NCBI RefSeq assembly: GCF_021245985.1
Contig: NZ_JAJQXA010000009.1
Coordinates: 8,383 to 72,382, forward strand
Direction of reading: 5' to 3'
From: Flavobacterium soyae
GTDB taxonomy: Bacteria; Bacteroidota; Bacteroidia; Flavobacteriales; Flavobacteriaceae
Length of the DNA: 64,000 nt
Within the stretch, counting starts at the first letter, position 1; the number at the start of each line of letters is the position of its first letter. The translations under genes were made by a program, and so were the position numbers. Below are positions 26,054 to 34,744 of the stretch, piece after piece. The notes below the pieces were generated by a model. The model was not told the origin of the DNA. It searched no databases and worked only from the letters and a program-made list of their open reading frames with translations.

Positions 26054-27172
26054 ATGAAAAAAGGAGTAACCGTAACCATTTTAATTTTAATTGCTATAGT
26101 CTTTTTTGGCGCGCTTTACTATTTGTACGCAAAGAATCAGGAATCGCCAATTGTTTTTAAGACAGAGAAAGCAGAGATTAAAACGATCGTAAAAAATACA
26201 ATTGCGACTGGTAATATTCAGCCTGATGAGGAGGTATTAATCAAACCAAACATTTCAGGTATTATTGAACAGGTTTATATCAAAGCAGGAGAAAAAATTA
26301 AAGCAGGAGATATGATTGCCAAAATTAGAGTTGTTGCTAACGTTTCTAATGTAAGCAGTACTCAAAATCAGGTTCAGACGGCTAAAATTGCTTTAGATAA
26401 TCAGGAGAAAATTTATCAAAGACAAAAAACACTTTTTGATAAAGATGTAATTTCTGCCAATGATTTTGATGCAGCTCAAGTGGCTTACAAACAGGCAAAA
26501 CAAACATATCTGGCTGCTAAACAAAACTTAGATATTGTAAAAACGGGTACTACTACTTCGTTAGGGAATTATGCTAATACCTTAATTCGTTCAACAGTAA
26601 ACGGAATGGTTTTACAGGTTCCGGTAAAAGTAGGCAACCAGGTTATTGAAAGTAATAATTTCAATGAAGGAACTACAATTGCAAGTGTTGCCGATGTTGG
26701 AAGAATGATTTTTATTGGAAAAATTGACGAATCTGAGGTTGGAAAAATCAAAGAAAAAATGCCAATTGAAATCACTGTTGGAGCAATTGAAAATAAAAAA
26801 TTCGAAGCAGTTTTAACGGATATTGCACCAAAAGGAGTTGTAGAAAACGGAGCAATTCAGTTTGAAATAAAAGCAAGGTTAGAAAATAGAGATGACACAT
26901 TTATTAGAGCCGGTTTAAGTGCAAATGCATCTATTATTCTTGAAAAAGCAGAGAAAGTTCTGGCTATAAAAGAATCATTAGTTCAATTTGACAAAAAAAC
27001 TCAAAAACCATATGTAGAAGTTGAAACAGCGCCTCAGAAATTTGAAAGAAGAGATTTAGTTTTGGGTGTAAGCGACGGAATCTATGTTCAGGTTAAAAGC
27101 GGAATCAAAAACACGAATAAAATTAAAATCTGGAATCAGGGTTTAATTGACGAGAAAGAAGAGAAAAAGTAA
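26054..27172 (+). CDS. HlyD/MacA-type periplasmic adaptor (first)
   Basis: A 372-residue membrane-fusion protein. It has an N-terminal anchor (residues ~5-25), a split lipoyl-like domain (GNIQPDEEVLIKPNISGII ... and ... STVNGMVLQVPVKVGNQV), an alpha-helical hairpin (~100-165) and beta-barrel and membrane-proximal domains. It bridges the inner-membrane ABC permeases to the TolC-like channel. A second adaptor follows the channel gene, an unusual doubling within one locus. Confidence 0.93.
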   Translation: MKKGVTVTILILIAIVFFGALYYLYAKNQESPIVFKTEKAEIKTIVKNTIATGNIQPDEEVLIKPNISGIIEQVYIKAGEKIKAGDMIAKIRVVANVSNVSSTQNQVQTAKIALDNQEKIYQRQKTLFDKDVISANDFDAAQVAYKQAKQTYLAAKQNLDIVKTGTTTSLGNYANTLIRSTVNGMVLQVPVKVGNQVIESNNFNEGTTIASVADVGRMIFIGKIDESEVGKIKEKMPIEITVGAIENKKFEAVLTDIAPKGVVENGAIQFEIKARLENRDDTFIRAGLSANASIILEKAEKVLAIKESLVQFDKKTQKPYVEVETAPQKFERRDLVLGVSDGIYVQVKSGIKNTNKIKIWNQGLIDEKEEKK

Positions 27173-27210
27173 TTTGAAACTGTAAAGAGTTTTTTGGGTT
27201 TTAAAAATGT

Positions 27211-27218
27211 TAAATTTG
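27211..27218 (+). promoter_or_regulatory. Putative -7 element of the TolC-like gene (TAAATTTG)
   Basis: Exact TAnnTTTG match 36 bp before the start at 27254, so the channel and second adaptor may have their own promoter inside the exporter locus. Confidence 0.55.
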
Positions 27219-27253
27219 CGTAGTTTGGTATACTGCGCTTTCATTCAAAATAT

Positions 27254-28639
27254 ATGAAAATAAATAAATATAATAGTCTTGTTTTTGCCATGTTGTTTGG
27301 GTTTGGATTAGCCGGACATGCGCAGTCAAAACAATGGACACTGGAAGAATGTGTGAAATACGCATTAGATAATAACATTACAATTAAATTATCTGAACTG
27401 GATGTCAAAACTGCAAATATTGACAAAAAAGGTGCATTAGGAAGTTATCTTCCAACAGTAAACGGAACTGCTTCCCATTCATGGAATATCGGTTTGAACG
27501 TTAACCCTGTTACCAATATTGCGACTACACAAACAACGCAGTATTCTTCATTAGGGGTAAACGCAAATGTTGATATTTACAAAGGTTTGCAAAATCAAAA
27601 TGCATATAGAAAAGCCACTCTTTCTATTATAGCATCAAAATATCAACTGTTGAAAATGCAGGAAGATATTTCGTTGAATGTTGCAAATGCTTTTCTTCAG
27701 ATTTTATCTAACAAAGAAGATTTAAAAGTAAAGAAAGAACAATTAGCGATTGATGAAAAACGTTATTCGCGTTCCGAAGAAATGGTAAATGCAGGAACAA
27801 TTCCTCGAGGAGATTTGTTTGACTTAAAAGCTACGGTTGCTACAGATAAACAAAATATTACAGTTTCTGAAAACAATTTATTGATTTCGAAATTAAGTCT
27901 GGCCCAGCTTTTACAATTAAAAGAATTTGCTGATTTTGATGTAATTGATGATACAAATGCCAAAGATGAAAATAATATCATGGCGCAGAATCCAATTGAT
28001 ATTTACAATAAAGCAAAAGAAACAAGAACAGAACTAAAATTAGCTCAGACAAATCTTGAAATTGCCGAAAAGAATGTTTCTATTGCAAAAGGAGCTTATC
28101 AGCCAACTTTGAGAGGTTTTTATCAATTTAGTACCAGTGCGAGTTATAGTGATAGAATCATAGGAACTGACGGTGCAGGAAATCCAATTTACGCAGGTCC
28201 AAATCCAGTTTTTGATCAGTTTAGTGATAACAAAGGACATAATTTTGGTTTTCAATTAAGTGTTCCAATATTTAATGGATTCTCTGCCAAAAACAATGTT
28301 GAAAGAAACAAAGTAAGTTTAGAGAAATCTAAAATAGATTTAGAACAAAAAAGTTTAGATTTGCAACGTAACGTTTATACAGCATTTACAGATGCAAAAG
28401 GGGCTTTAAATACTTATGAATCTTCAACGATTACTTTAGAAGCAAGACAGCAGGCATACAACTATGCCAAAGAAAAGTATGATGTAGGTTTAATGAATTC
28501 ATTTGATTTTACACAGGCACAAACTTTGCTTACAAATGCACAATCTGATGTTATCAGAACGAAATACGATTACATGTTTAAAATAAAAATACTTGAATTC
28601 TATTTCGGAATTCCAATTGTTCCAATTATTACAAAATAA
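27254..28639 (+). CDS. TolC family outer-membrane efflux protein
   Basis: A 461-residue outer-membrane channel subunit with a signal peptide ending in GHAQS (~25). It has the TolC-family opening WTLEECVKYALDNN and two internal repeats of long helices with NVxxAFLQIL (~150) and NVYTAFTDAKGALNTYE (~365), the latter followed by the typical AYNYAKEKYDVGLMNSFDF. It would form the trimeric exit duct for the ABC exporter. It lies between two adaptor genes, 5 bp before the second. Confidence 0.95.
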   Translation: MKINKYNSLVFAMLFGFGLAGHAQSKQWTLEECVKYALDNNITIKLSELDVKTANIDKKGALGSYLPTVNGTASHSWNIGLNVNPVTNIATTQTTQYSSLGVNANVDIYKGLQNQNAYRKATLSIIASKYQLLKMQEDISLNVANAFLQILSNKEDLKVKKEQLAIDEKRYSRSEEMVNAGTIPRGDLFDLKATVATDKQNITVSENNLLISKLSLAQLLQLKEFADFDVIDDTNAKDENNIMAQNPIDIYNKAKETRTELKLAQTNLEIAEKNVSIAKGAYQPTLRGFYQFSTSASYSDRIIGTDGAGNPIYAGPNPVFDQFSDNKGHNFGFQLSVPIFNGFSAKNNVERNKVSLEKSKIDLEQKSLDLQRNVYTAFTDAKGALNTYESSTITLEARQQAYNYAKEKYDVGLMNSFDFTQAQTLLTNAQSDVIRTKYDYMFKIKILEFYFGIPIVPIITK

Positions 28640-28644
28640 TTATT

Positions 28645-29928
28645 ATGTCAAAAAAAACAGTTTACTTCTTAGTTGGTATAGCCGTAGTTGTTATTGCAGC
28701 ATTAATAGCATTTAAAGGAGTAATAGGAAATAAAGAAGAAGGAAAAGAAGTTGAAACTTCAAAAGTAACCGCTTCGACAATTGTTGAAACGGTATCGGCA
28801 ACAGGAAAAATCCAGCCCGAAATTGAAGTGAAAATTTCGCCTGAAGTTTCCGGAGAGATTATTTTGTTAAATGTAAAAGAAGGGCAGGTTGTAAAAAAAG
28901 GAGATTTATTGGTCAAAATAAACCCTGATTTATATACCTCAAGCTACAATCGTTCTGTTTCTAATTTATCTGGTACAAAGGCGGGTTTAACACAATCTGA
29001 AGCTAGTTTTAAAGAAGCAAAAGCCAATTACGAGCGAAATAAAACCTTGTATGATAAAGGCGTTATTTCAAAATCTGACTGGGATAAATCAATCGCTTCT
29101 TTTGAAGTAGCAAAAGCAACAAGACAATCTTCTTACTATAACGTTCAGAGCGCTTCTGCTTCTGTAAATGAAGCAAAAGATAATTTAGGACGTACCACAA
29201 TTTATGCTCCTGCAGATGGTACAATTTCGGTGCTGAATGTCGAATTGGGAGAACGTGTTTTAGGAACACAGCAAATGGCCGGAACGGAACTTTTAAGAGT
29301 TGCGAATCTTAATAACATGGAAGTTGAAGTTGACGTAAACGAAAATGACATCGTAAAAATTAAAATTGGCGACGAAGCAAATGTTGAAGTCGATGCCTAT
29401 TTAAAAAAGAAATTTAAAGGAGTTGTAACCAGTATTTCAAATTCTGCAAGTACAACATTAACTTCAGATCAGGTTACCAATTTCAAAGTAAAAGTTCGTA
29501 TTTTAAAAGAATCATATCAGGATTTATTAGAAGGAAAACCAGCGGCGTATTCCCCTTTTAGACCTGGAATGACGGCTACTGTTGATATTATTACAACGAC
29601 TAAAAACAATGTTTTGGCCGTGCCGATAAGTTCTGTTGTGGTAAAATCTGATACAACTGCTGTAAAAGATTTTACGGTTGAAGATCCAAACGAGAAAAAA
29701 CCGGCTCCAAAAAGCGACAAGAAATTCGAATGTGTTTTTGTAAAAGTAGGAGACAAAGCTAAAATCAGAATTATTAAAACAGGAATTCAGGATGATACTA
29801 ATATCGAGGTAATGTCTGGATTAAAACCGGGTGATGTAGTAATTACAGGGCCGTACACAACAGTTTCTAAAGAACTAAATTCCGGGGATAAAGTAAAGCT
29901 TAAAAAAGCTGAAGCTCCAAAAAAATAA
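28645..29928 (+). CDS. HlyD/MacA-type periplasmic adaptor (second)
   Basis: A 427-residue membrane-fusion protein with an N-terminal helix (~5-25), a biotinyl-lipoyl-like half (TGKIQPEIEVKISPEVSGEI), a hairpin (~90-160) and the second half-motif TTIYAPADGTISVLNVELGERV, followed by a beta-barrel domain. It is longer than the first adaptor, with an additional lysine/proline-rich loop near residues 345-360 (EDPNEKKPAPKSDKK). It is co-oriented with and 5 bp from the TolC-like gene. Which adaptor pairs with the permeases cannot be told from sequence. Confidence 0.93.
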   Translation: MSKKTVYFLVGIAVVVIAALIAFKGVIGNKEEGKEVETSKVTASTIVETVSATGKIQPEIEVKISPEVSGEIILLNVKEGQVVKKGDLLVKINPDLYTSSYNRSVSNLSGTKAGLTQSEASFKEAKANYERNKTLYDKGVISKSDWDKSIASFEVAKATRQSSYYNVQSASASVNEAKDNLGRTTIYAPADGTISVLNVELGERVLGTQQMAGTELLRVANLNNMEVEVDVNENDIVKIKIGDEANVEVDAYLKKKFKGVVTSISNSASTTLTSDQVTNFKVKVRILKESYQDLLEGKPAAYSPFRPGMTATVDIITTTKNNVLAVPISSVVVKSDTTAVKDFTVEDPNEKKPAPKSDKKFECVFVKVGDKAKIRIIKTGIQDDTNIEVMSGLKPGDVVITGPYTTVSKELNSGDKVKLKKAEAPKK

Positions 29929-29958
29929 AAAATAAATATATTTAAGATATTCGTCACT

Positions 29959-30009
29959 CTGAGCGAAGTCGAAGGCTTATTAAGTAACGAGGGTTTCGAC
30001 TTCGCTCAG
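29959..30009. repeat. Perfect 15-bp inverted repeat, REP-like
   Basis: CTGAGCGAAGTCGAA (29959-29973) and its exact reverse complement (29995-30009) flank a 21-nt loop. The G/C content stands out from the surroundings. There is no T tract, so it may be a mobile palindrome rather than a simple terminator, though it sits between the exporter and tsaB. Closely similar GAGCGAAGTCGAA palindromes are, as I recall, scattered in many Bacteroidota genomes. Confidence 0.8.
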
Positions 30010-30046
30010 CCAGACATAATAATAAATTTTAAAATTGCACCACACA

Positions 30047-30724
30047 TTGTCTTTCATTCTCAATATCGAAACCGCTACCAAAAACTGCTCAGTCTCAATT
30101 GCAAAAAATGGAGAAACTATTTTTTGTAAAGAAATTGCCGAAGAAGGATATTCGCATGCTGAAAAACTTCATGTTTTTATTGAAGAAGTAATCGCAGAAT
30201 CCGGTATTACAGTTCAGGATTTAGGTGCCATTGCAGTAAGTCAGGGACCAGGTTCCTATACAGGTTTACGAATTGGGGTTTCGGCAGCAAAAGGATTGTG
30301 TTTCGCATTAAATATTCCGTTAATTGCTGTAGATACTTTACAGACTTTAGCATCAAAAGCAAATGTTTCTGACGGAAAAATCATCCCGATGCTGGACGCC
30401 AGAAGAATGGAAGTATACAGCGAAATTTTTAATGCTGATTTAGAAGTTGAAAGAGGAATTCAGGCGGAGATCATTACAGAAGATTCTTTTGCAGCCTATA
30501 CAGAAAAACTTTATTTTGTTGGAGATTGTGCAGAGAAATGTAAACCGGTTTTAACTAAAGAAAACTTTGTGTTTTTAGAAGAAATCAAATATCCTTCGGC
30601 AAGAGAAATGAGTAAAATCAGTTTTGATAAATATCAAATAAGCGACACTGTTGATGTCGCTTATTTTGAACCTTATTATTTAAAAGATTTTATGATGACA
30701 CAGCAGCCATCAAAAAAACAATAA
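30047..30724 (+). CDS. tsaB: tRNA threonylcarbamoyladenosine biosynthesis protein TsaB
   Basis: A 225-residue ASKHA-fold protein that partners TsaD and TsaE in making the t6A37 modification of ANN-decoding tRNAs. The family start ILNIETATKNCSVSI and the motif AVSQGPGSYTGLRIGVSAAKGL are clear. I choose the TTG at 30047 (LSFILNIE) rather than TTG 30035, because family members begin just before ILNIET; both starts are non-ATG. The stop lies 8 bp from the convergent mscS gene. Confidence 0.93.
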   Translation: MSFILNIETATKNCSVSIAKNGETIFCKEIAEEGYSHAEKLHVFIEEVIAESGITVQDLGAIAVSQGPGSYTGLRIGVSAAKGLCFALNIPLIAVDTLQTLASKANVSDGKIIPMLDARRMEVYSEIFNADLEVERGIQAEIITEDSFAAYTEKLYFVGDCAEKCKPVLTKENFVFLEEIKYPSAREMSKISFDKYQISDTVDVAYFEPYYLKDFMMTQQPSKKQ

Positions 30725-30732
30725 ACTAATTT

Positions 30733-31545
30733 TTATTTTTGAACTGTAAACGGCTGAACAGAAATTCCTGCCTGATCTAAAGCTGTTTTACAATTTTCTA
30801 AAGTGTCAGAAAAAACAGCTCCATAATTAACATTCTTTGCCCACGGGCGAACTGCAAAATCAACAGAACTAGCTGATAAATTCTTTACGAAAACTTCTGG
30901 TGCGGGATTTTTAAGCACTTTTGGGTTTTTGTTTAAAACATCCAATAAAACTTCTTTAGCCTTTTTAATATCAGAATCATAAGAAACTGAGAATGTCAAA
31001 TCGGCTCTTCTTTCTCCCTGCATCGAATAATTAATAATAGTTCCGTTTGACAATGCACCATTCGGAACAAAAACCGTTTGATTATTTCCGGTAAGCATTT
31101 TGGTAACAAAAATCTGAATCTCTAAAACCGTTGCAATAACACCCTGAGCCTCGATTGTATCGCCAACTTTAAAAGGCTTGAAAACGATAATCAGCATTCC
31201 GCCCGCAAAATTCGAAAGTGAACCCTGCAGCGATAAACCAACTGCAAGTCCCATCGCACCCAGAATAGCTACAAATGAAGAAGTTTCAATACCAAGTTTT
31301 GAAATAAAGGTTACAAACAATAAAACTCTAAGCGCCCACAATAAAATATCAGCAAGGAATTTTGTTAATGTTGGGTCAAGATTTCTCTTCACCATTACTT
31401 TTCGAATTACTCTGTTGATTAATCGAATAGCATATAAACCAACAAATAAAATTAGCAGTGCCGAGATTAATTTTGGAGAATAATCGATTAAAATATCAAT
31501 GAATTTTGCAGCATAACTGCTAAGCTGTTCAGGATTGATGTACAT
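30733..31545 (-). CDS. Small-conductance mechanosensitive channel (MscS family)
   Basis: A 270-residue inner-membrane channel that opens under membrane tension on hypo-osmotic shock. Three N-terminal helices (near 15-35, 55-80 and 85-110) are followed by the pore-lining TM3 motif GLAVGLSLQGSLSNFAGGM and the beta domain start FKPFKVGDTIE. The cytosolic vestibule domain is complete. The ATG at 31545 is used because a longer frame from 31572 runs back into the terminator of the upstream gene. It is convergent with tsaB. Confidence 0.94.
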   Translation of the reverse strand: MYINPEQLSSYAAKFIDILIDYSPKLISALLILFVGLYAIRLINRVIRKVMVKRNLDPTLTKFLADILLWALRVLLFVTFISKLGIETSSFVAILGAMGLAVGLSLQGSLSNFAGGMLIIVFKPFKVGDTIEAQGVIATVLEIQIFVTKMLTGNNQTVFVPNGALSNGTIINYSMQGERRADLTFSVSYDSDIKKAKEVLLDVLNKNPKVLKNPAPEVFVKNLSASSVDFAVRPWAKNVNYGAVFSDTLENCKTALDQAGISVQPFTVQK

Positions 31546-31556
31546 AATATTTGAAT

Positions 31557-31581
31557 AAAAAAACCTTCTCAAAGAGAAGGT
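31557..31581 (-). terminator. Rho-independent terminator of the small acidic protein gene
   Basis: On the minus strand, stem ACCTTCTC/GAGAAGGT (+ coordinates 31563-31570 and 31574-31581) is followed by seven T. It lies between the small acidic gene and mscS. Confidence 0.88.
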
Positions 31582-31635
31582 AAATTAATTTTGCAAATAT
31601 AGATATATTTTATTTTTATATGAAAATAGTTTCCA

Positions 31636-31962
31636 TTACTTCTCGTCTTCAGAGTCCAATTCTGTAATCCCGTCTTCGCTCACATCAACTACTGTTTCTG
31701 TAACCAGTTTATAATCTTCATTTGCAGTTTCAGTAATTACTTCTTTGATAGAATCAATCACATCGTGTATAGAATCAGATGCCTTTTCGACATAGTCATT
31801 CACGGTATCTTTGGTTTGTTCCAGATATTCTGCTGCAGAATCGATTATAGGTTCTGAGGCTTCTTTTGCTTCTTCAAAAGTATTTTCGGCCTGATCTGCA
31901 AAATCTACTGCTGTTTCTTTTGCCGAGCCAAACAAATTACTGAAAAATGATGATAATCCCAT
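31636..31962 (-). CDS. Small acidic helical protein of unknown function
   Basis: A 108-residue, strongly acidic, cysteine-free protein with no signal peptide or membrane helix. Nearly the whole sequence is a series of 11-residue-like amphipathic helical segments (AKETAVDFADQAENTFEEAK, AAEYLEQTKDTVNDYVEKA), recalling YtxH, LEA-like or apolipoprotein-type helices. The sequence has a repeat character but no catalytic motif. It is monocistronic, with a terminator behind it, and could be a stress or membrane-associated protein. No family is assigned. Confidence 0.75.
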   Translation of the reverse strand: MGLSSFFSNLFGSAKETAVDFADQAENTFEEAKEASEPIIDSAAEYLEQTKDTVNDYVEKASDSIHDVIDSIKEVITETANEDYKLVTETVVDVSEDGITELDSEDEK

Positions 31963-32048
31963 GGTTTTAAAATGATTAGTTAAGGTTGCAATATTAATTA
32001 TTTTTGGAGAAAAACAATTTAATTTTTGTTTAATTAATTATGAAAAAT

Positions 32049-32073
32049 AAAAAAGCGCCTCATTTGAGACGCT
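32049..32073 (-). terminator. Rho-independent terminator of the Nfu-type gene
   Basis: Minus-strand stem AGCGTCTC/GAGGCGCT (+ 32066-32073 with 32054-32061, one G-T pair), followed by a T run. Confidence 0.85.
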
Positions 32074-32097
32074 TAAAATTATATACAATTAAAATTT

Positions 32098-32997
32098 TTA
32101 TGCATTTAAAGCTTCAACCTTAATAGATTCATCATTCAGCATACTTTTCAGCATATTTTCGATACCGCTTTTTAAAGTAAAAGTAGAGGATGGGCAACCA
32201 CTGCAGGCACCTTGTAAAATCACTTTTACAGTCTTATTATCTTCATTGTAAGAATCAAAAGCAATATTACCGCCATCGGCCGCAACTGCCGGTTTTACGT
32301 ATTCTTCTAAAATATTGATGATCTGCTGCGACGTAACATCTAATTTATCAAATGCTTCATCTTTTGTAATATCATTTTTAGTGGTTGTCTGAATTAAACT
32401 TTCATCTAAAACAGTTCCTCCGTTTTCGATAAACTGCTTGATGAACGTTCTTAACTCTAAAGTGATTTCAGACCACTCGTTGATTTCGTATTTGGTTACA
32501 GAAATATAATTCTCATCAATAAAAACCTCTTTTACATAAGGAAATTTGAATAATTCCTGTGCCAGCGGAGAAGAAGCTGTCTGGTCTATATTTTTGTATT
32601 CAACAGCATTTCTTGTCAGCATCCTGCTCACAACAAATTTAAGTGCAGAAGGATTTGGAGTTGTTTCTCCATAAACCGTAATAGGCTGTTTTTTTGCTTT
32701 GTTTTCGTCCGCTTTAATAATAACGCCGCCTTTGTCTACAAATGCTGCAATCTGCTCTGCAACATCGTCCTGAACATCGCTCCATTCTACAATGCTGTAT
32801 CTTTCGATAGCAATAAAATTTCCCGAAATATAAACGGTTTTTACAAACGGCAGATAGAACAATTGCTGCGCTAAAGGCGAAGCTTGGGCTTCATCAATAT
32901 TTTTGAATTCAAAGTTTTGATTTTGTGTAATAAAATCTTCAAATTCAAATTTCAATATCGTTGGATTTTGAGTCTCTTTTATCGTGATTTTTGTCAT
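32098..32997 (-). CDS. Nfu-type Fe-S cluster carrier with duplicated N-terminal domain
   Basis: A 299-residue cytosolic protein. Residues ~1-88 and ~103-190 are two copies of the Nfu N-terminal domain (NPTILKFEFED ... SPLAQQLFYLPFVKTVYI and NPSALKFVVSR ... SPLAQELFKFPYVKEVFI). Residues ~220-299 form the NifU C-terminal domain with the CxxC cluster ligand in LQGACSGCPSS. It is expected to carry and transfer [4Fe-4S] clusters. The usual protein has one N-terminal domain. The ATG at 32997 is used because the longer frame overlaps a promoter element. It is divergent from the PorP/SprF gene. Confidence 0.93.
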   Translation of the reverse strand: MTKITIKETQNPTILKFEFEDFITQNQNFEFKNIDEAQASPLAQQLFYLPFVKTVYISGNFIAIERYSIVEWSDVQDDVAEQIAAFVDKGGVIIKADENKAKKQPITVYGETTPNPSALKFVVSRMLTRNAVEYKNIDQTASSPLAQELFKFPYVKEVFIDENYISVTKYEINEWSEITLELRTFIKQFIENGGTVLDESLIQTTTKNDITKDEAFDKLDVTSQQIINILEEYVKPAVAADGGNIAFDSYNEDNKTVKVILQGACSGCPSSTFTLKSGIENMLKSMLNDESIKVEALNA

Positions 32998-33012
32998 GGT
33001 AGTAATTTTTTG

Positions 33013-33020
33013 CAAATTTA
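33013..33020 (-). promoter_or_regulatory. Putative -7 element of the Nfu-type gene (TAAATTTG)
   Basis: Exact TAnnTTTG match on the minus strand, giving an inferred leader of about 12 nt to the ATG at 32997. Confidence 0.6.
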
Positions 33021-33044
33021 CTAAAGTTATTTTCTACTATTACC

Positions 33045-33052
33045 TATATTTG
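33045..33052 (+). promoter_or_regulatory. Putative -7 element of the PorP/SprF gene (TATATTTG)
   Basis: Exact TAnnTTTG match, back-to-back with the minus-strand element at 33013-33020, and 88 bp before the start at 33141. Confidence 0.5.
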
Positions 33053-33140
33053 GTTTTTTAATAAAATAATTAAGACTCTCTTCAAATAATTCGTACGGAA
33101 TTATTAAGAGTGTAAAAATTAGACTAACCAGCCAGCCATT

Positions 33141-34130
33141 ATGAAATTAAAAATCAAGTTATTAATTGTTTTTTTAATAACGACTTTTTATACTTATTCT
33201 CAAGAAGGAATTCCTGTTTACTCCGATTATTTATCAGATAATTACTACTTGATTCACCCTTCGATGGCGGGAGCTGCAAATTGTGCAAAAATTAGATTGA
33301 CAGCCAGAAAACAATGGTTTGGTCAGGAAGACGCGCCTTCACTTCAAACTTTAAGTTTTAACGGAAGAGTAGGAGAGCGTTCCGGTGCCGGGATTATTGT
33401 TTTTAATGATAAAAACGGATATCATTCAGAAAAAGGAGTAAAGCTGACCTATGCGCATCATATTATGTTTTCTAGAGATGAAGTCGATTTAAATCAGCTT
33501 TCATTTGGTATTAGTGGAGGATTGATCCAGAATCAATTAGATGAAACAAAATTTGGCGGTACTTTTGATCCAATTGTTTTTGGTTCGATTCAAAAAGACT
33601 CTTATTTTAATGTAGATTTTGGAGCTTCTTATAACTACTTAAATTTTTATGCGCACGCAACGGTTCAGGGAGTGCTTGAAACCAGAAGAGAATTGTATAC
33701 AGATTATGAAAGTGATAATTTAAGAAAGTTTCTTTTTAGTGCAGGTTATGTATTTGGAAAAAGAGATAAAATTACTTGGGAGCCTTCTATTTTATTTCAA
33801 TTATTTGATCAGACAAAAGAAAAATCTATTGACCTGAACTTAAAAGCTTATAAGAATTTAGATTTTGGAAGTTTATGGGCAGCTTTATCTTATAGAAGAA
33901 GTTTTGACGGTGCTCAATTTAGTTCTGGAAGCGGAGTTTCAACTCAAAAACTGCAATATTTTACCCCAATTGTAGGTGTGAACTTTAAAAACTTTATGTT
34001 TGCTTACACCTATTCTCAGGTTACGGGCGATGTAAAATTTGATACTGGCGGATACCACCAGATTACTTTAGGAATTAATATATTTTGCAGAAAGGAACGT
34101 TACGACTGTAACTGTCCGGCAATTAATTAA
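33141..34130 (+). CDS. PorP/SprF family type IX secretion membrane protein
   Basis: A 329-residue outer-membrane beta-barrel with a signal peptide ending near residue 21 (TTFYTYSQEG). It has the family opening GIPVYSDYLSDNYYLIHPSMAGAANCAKIRLTARKQW in pieces (PVYSDY, HPSMAGA, RLTARKQWFG) and the closing aromatic barrel strands. PorP/SprF proteins are T9SS components; SprF of F. johnsoniae is needed for secretion of the adhesin SprB and is normally encoded next to it. No adhesin gene is adjacent here, so this is an orphan paralogue. The next gene starts 10 bp later. Confidence 0.92.
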   Translation: MKLKIKLLIVFLITTFYTYSQEGIPVYSDYLSDNYYLIHPSMAGAANCAKIRLTARKQWFGQEDAPSLQTLSFNGRVGERSGAGIIVFNDKNGYHSEKGVKLTYAHHIMFSRDEVDLNQLSFGISGGLIQNQLDETKFGGTFDPIVFGSIQKDSYFNVDFGASYNYLNFYAHATVQGVLETRRELYTDYESDNLRKFLFSAGYVFGKRDKITWEPSILFQLFDQTKEKSIDLNLKAYKNLDFGSLWAALSYRRSFDGAQFSSGSGVSTQKLQYFTPIVGVNFKNFMFAYTYSQVTGDVKFDTGGYHQITLGINIFCRKERYDCNCPAIN

Positions 34131-34140
34131 AAATTTTATT

Positions 34141-34653
34141 ATGCTTATTAAATCTGTAAACGGAAAATCACCTTCAATTCCAGAAGATTGCTATATTGCC
34201 GAAAATGCAGCTATAGTTGGTGATGTTTCTTTTGGCGTATCTTGCAGTGTTTGGTTTAATGCTGTTGTTCGCGGCGATGTTCACTTTATTAAAATTGGAA
34301 ATAAAGTAAATATTCAGGATGGGGCAATAATTCACTGCACGTATCAAAAACACCCAACAATTATAGGAAATAATGTTTCTATAGGACATAATGCCATCGT
34401 GCACGGTTGTACAATTCACGACAATGTTTTAATAGGAATGGGCGCTATCGTAATGGATAACTGCGTTGTCGAAAGTAATTCGATCGTGGCGGCCGGAGCA
34501 GTTTTAACCCAAAATACAGTTGTTCCTTCAGGAACTATTTTTGCCGGTGTTCCTGCCAAAAAGGTAAAAGATATTGACCAGTCTGATTTTGCCGGAGAAA
34601 TCGAGCGTATTTCAAATAATTACGTAATGTATTCCGGCTGGTTTAAAGAATAA
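34141..34653 (+). CDS. Gamma carbonic anhydrase-like hexapeptide protein
   Basis: A 170-residue left-handed beta-helix protein of the YrdA/PaaY/CaiE family. Hexapeptide repeats run from ~10 to ~140, with the metal-ligand pattern AIIHC (H near 60) and IGHNAIVHGC (two H near 81-86), and AVVRGD typical of gamma carbonic anhydrases. It would bind Zn or Fe as a trimer; enzymatic activity varies within the family and is not certain. It follows the PorP/SprF gene by 10 bp and precedes a bidirectional terminator. Confidence 0.92.
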   Translation: MLIKSVNGKSPSIPEDCYIAENAAIVGDVSFGVSCSVWFNAVVRGDVHFIKIGNKVNIQDGAIIHCTYQKHPTIIGNNVSIGHNAIVHGCTIHDNVLIGMGAIVMDNCVVESNSIVAAGAVLTQNTVVPSGTIFAGVPAKKVKDIDQSDFAGEIERISNNYVMYSGWFKE

Positions 34654-34673
34654 ATTCAATAAATTCCAAAATG

Positions 34674-34724
34674 AAAATTCCAAATTCCAATAGTTATCGA
34701 CACTTCATTGGAATTTGGAATTTT
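34674..34724. terminator. Bidirectional terminator / long inverted repeat
   Basis: A perfect 18-bp inverted repeat, AAAATTCCAAATTCCAAT (34674-34691) with its complement (34707-34724), and a 15-nt loop. It lies between two convergent genes and has A/T runs at both outer ends, so it can work in both directions. Confidence 0.85.
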
Positions 34725-34744
34725 ATTATTTGGAATTTAATAAA

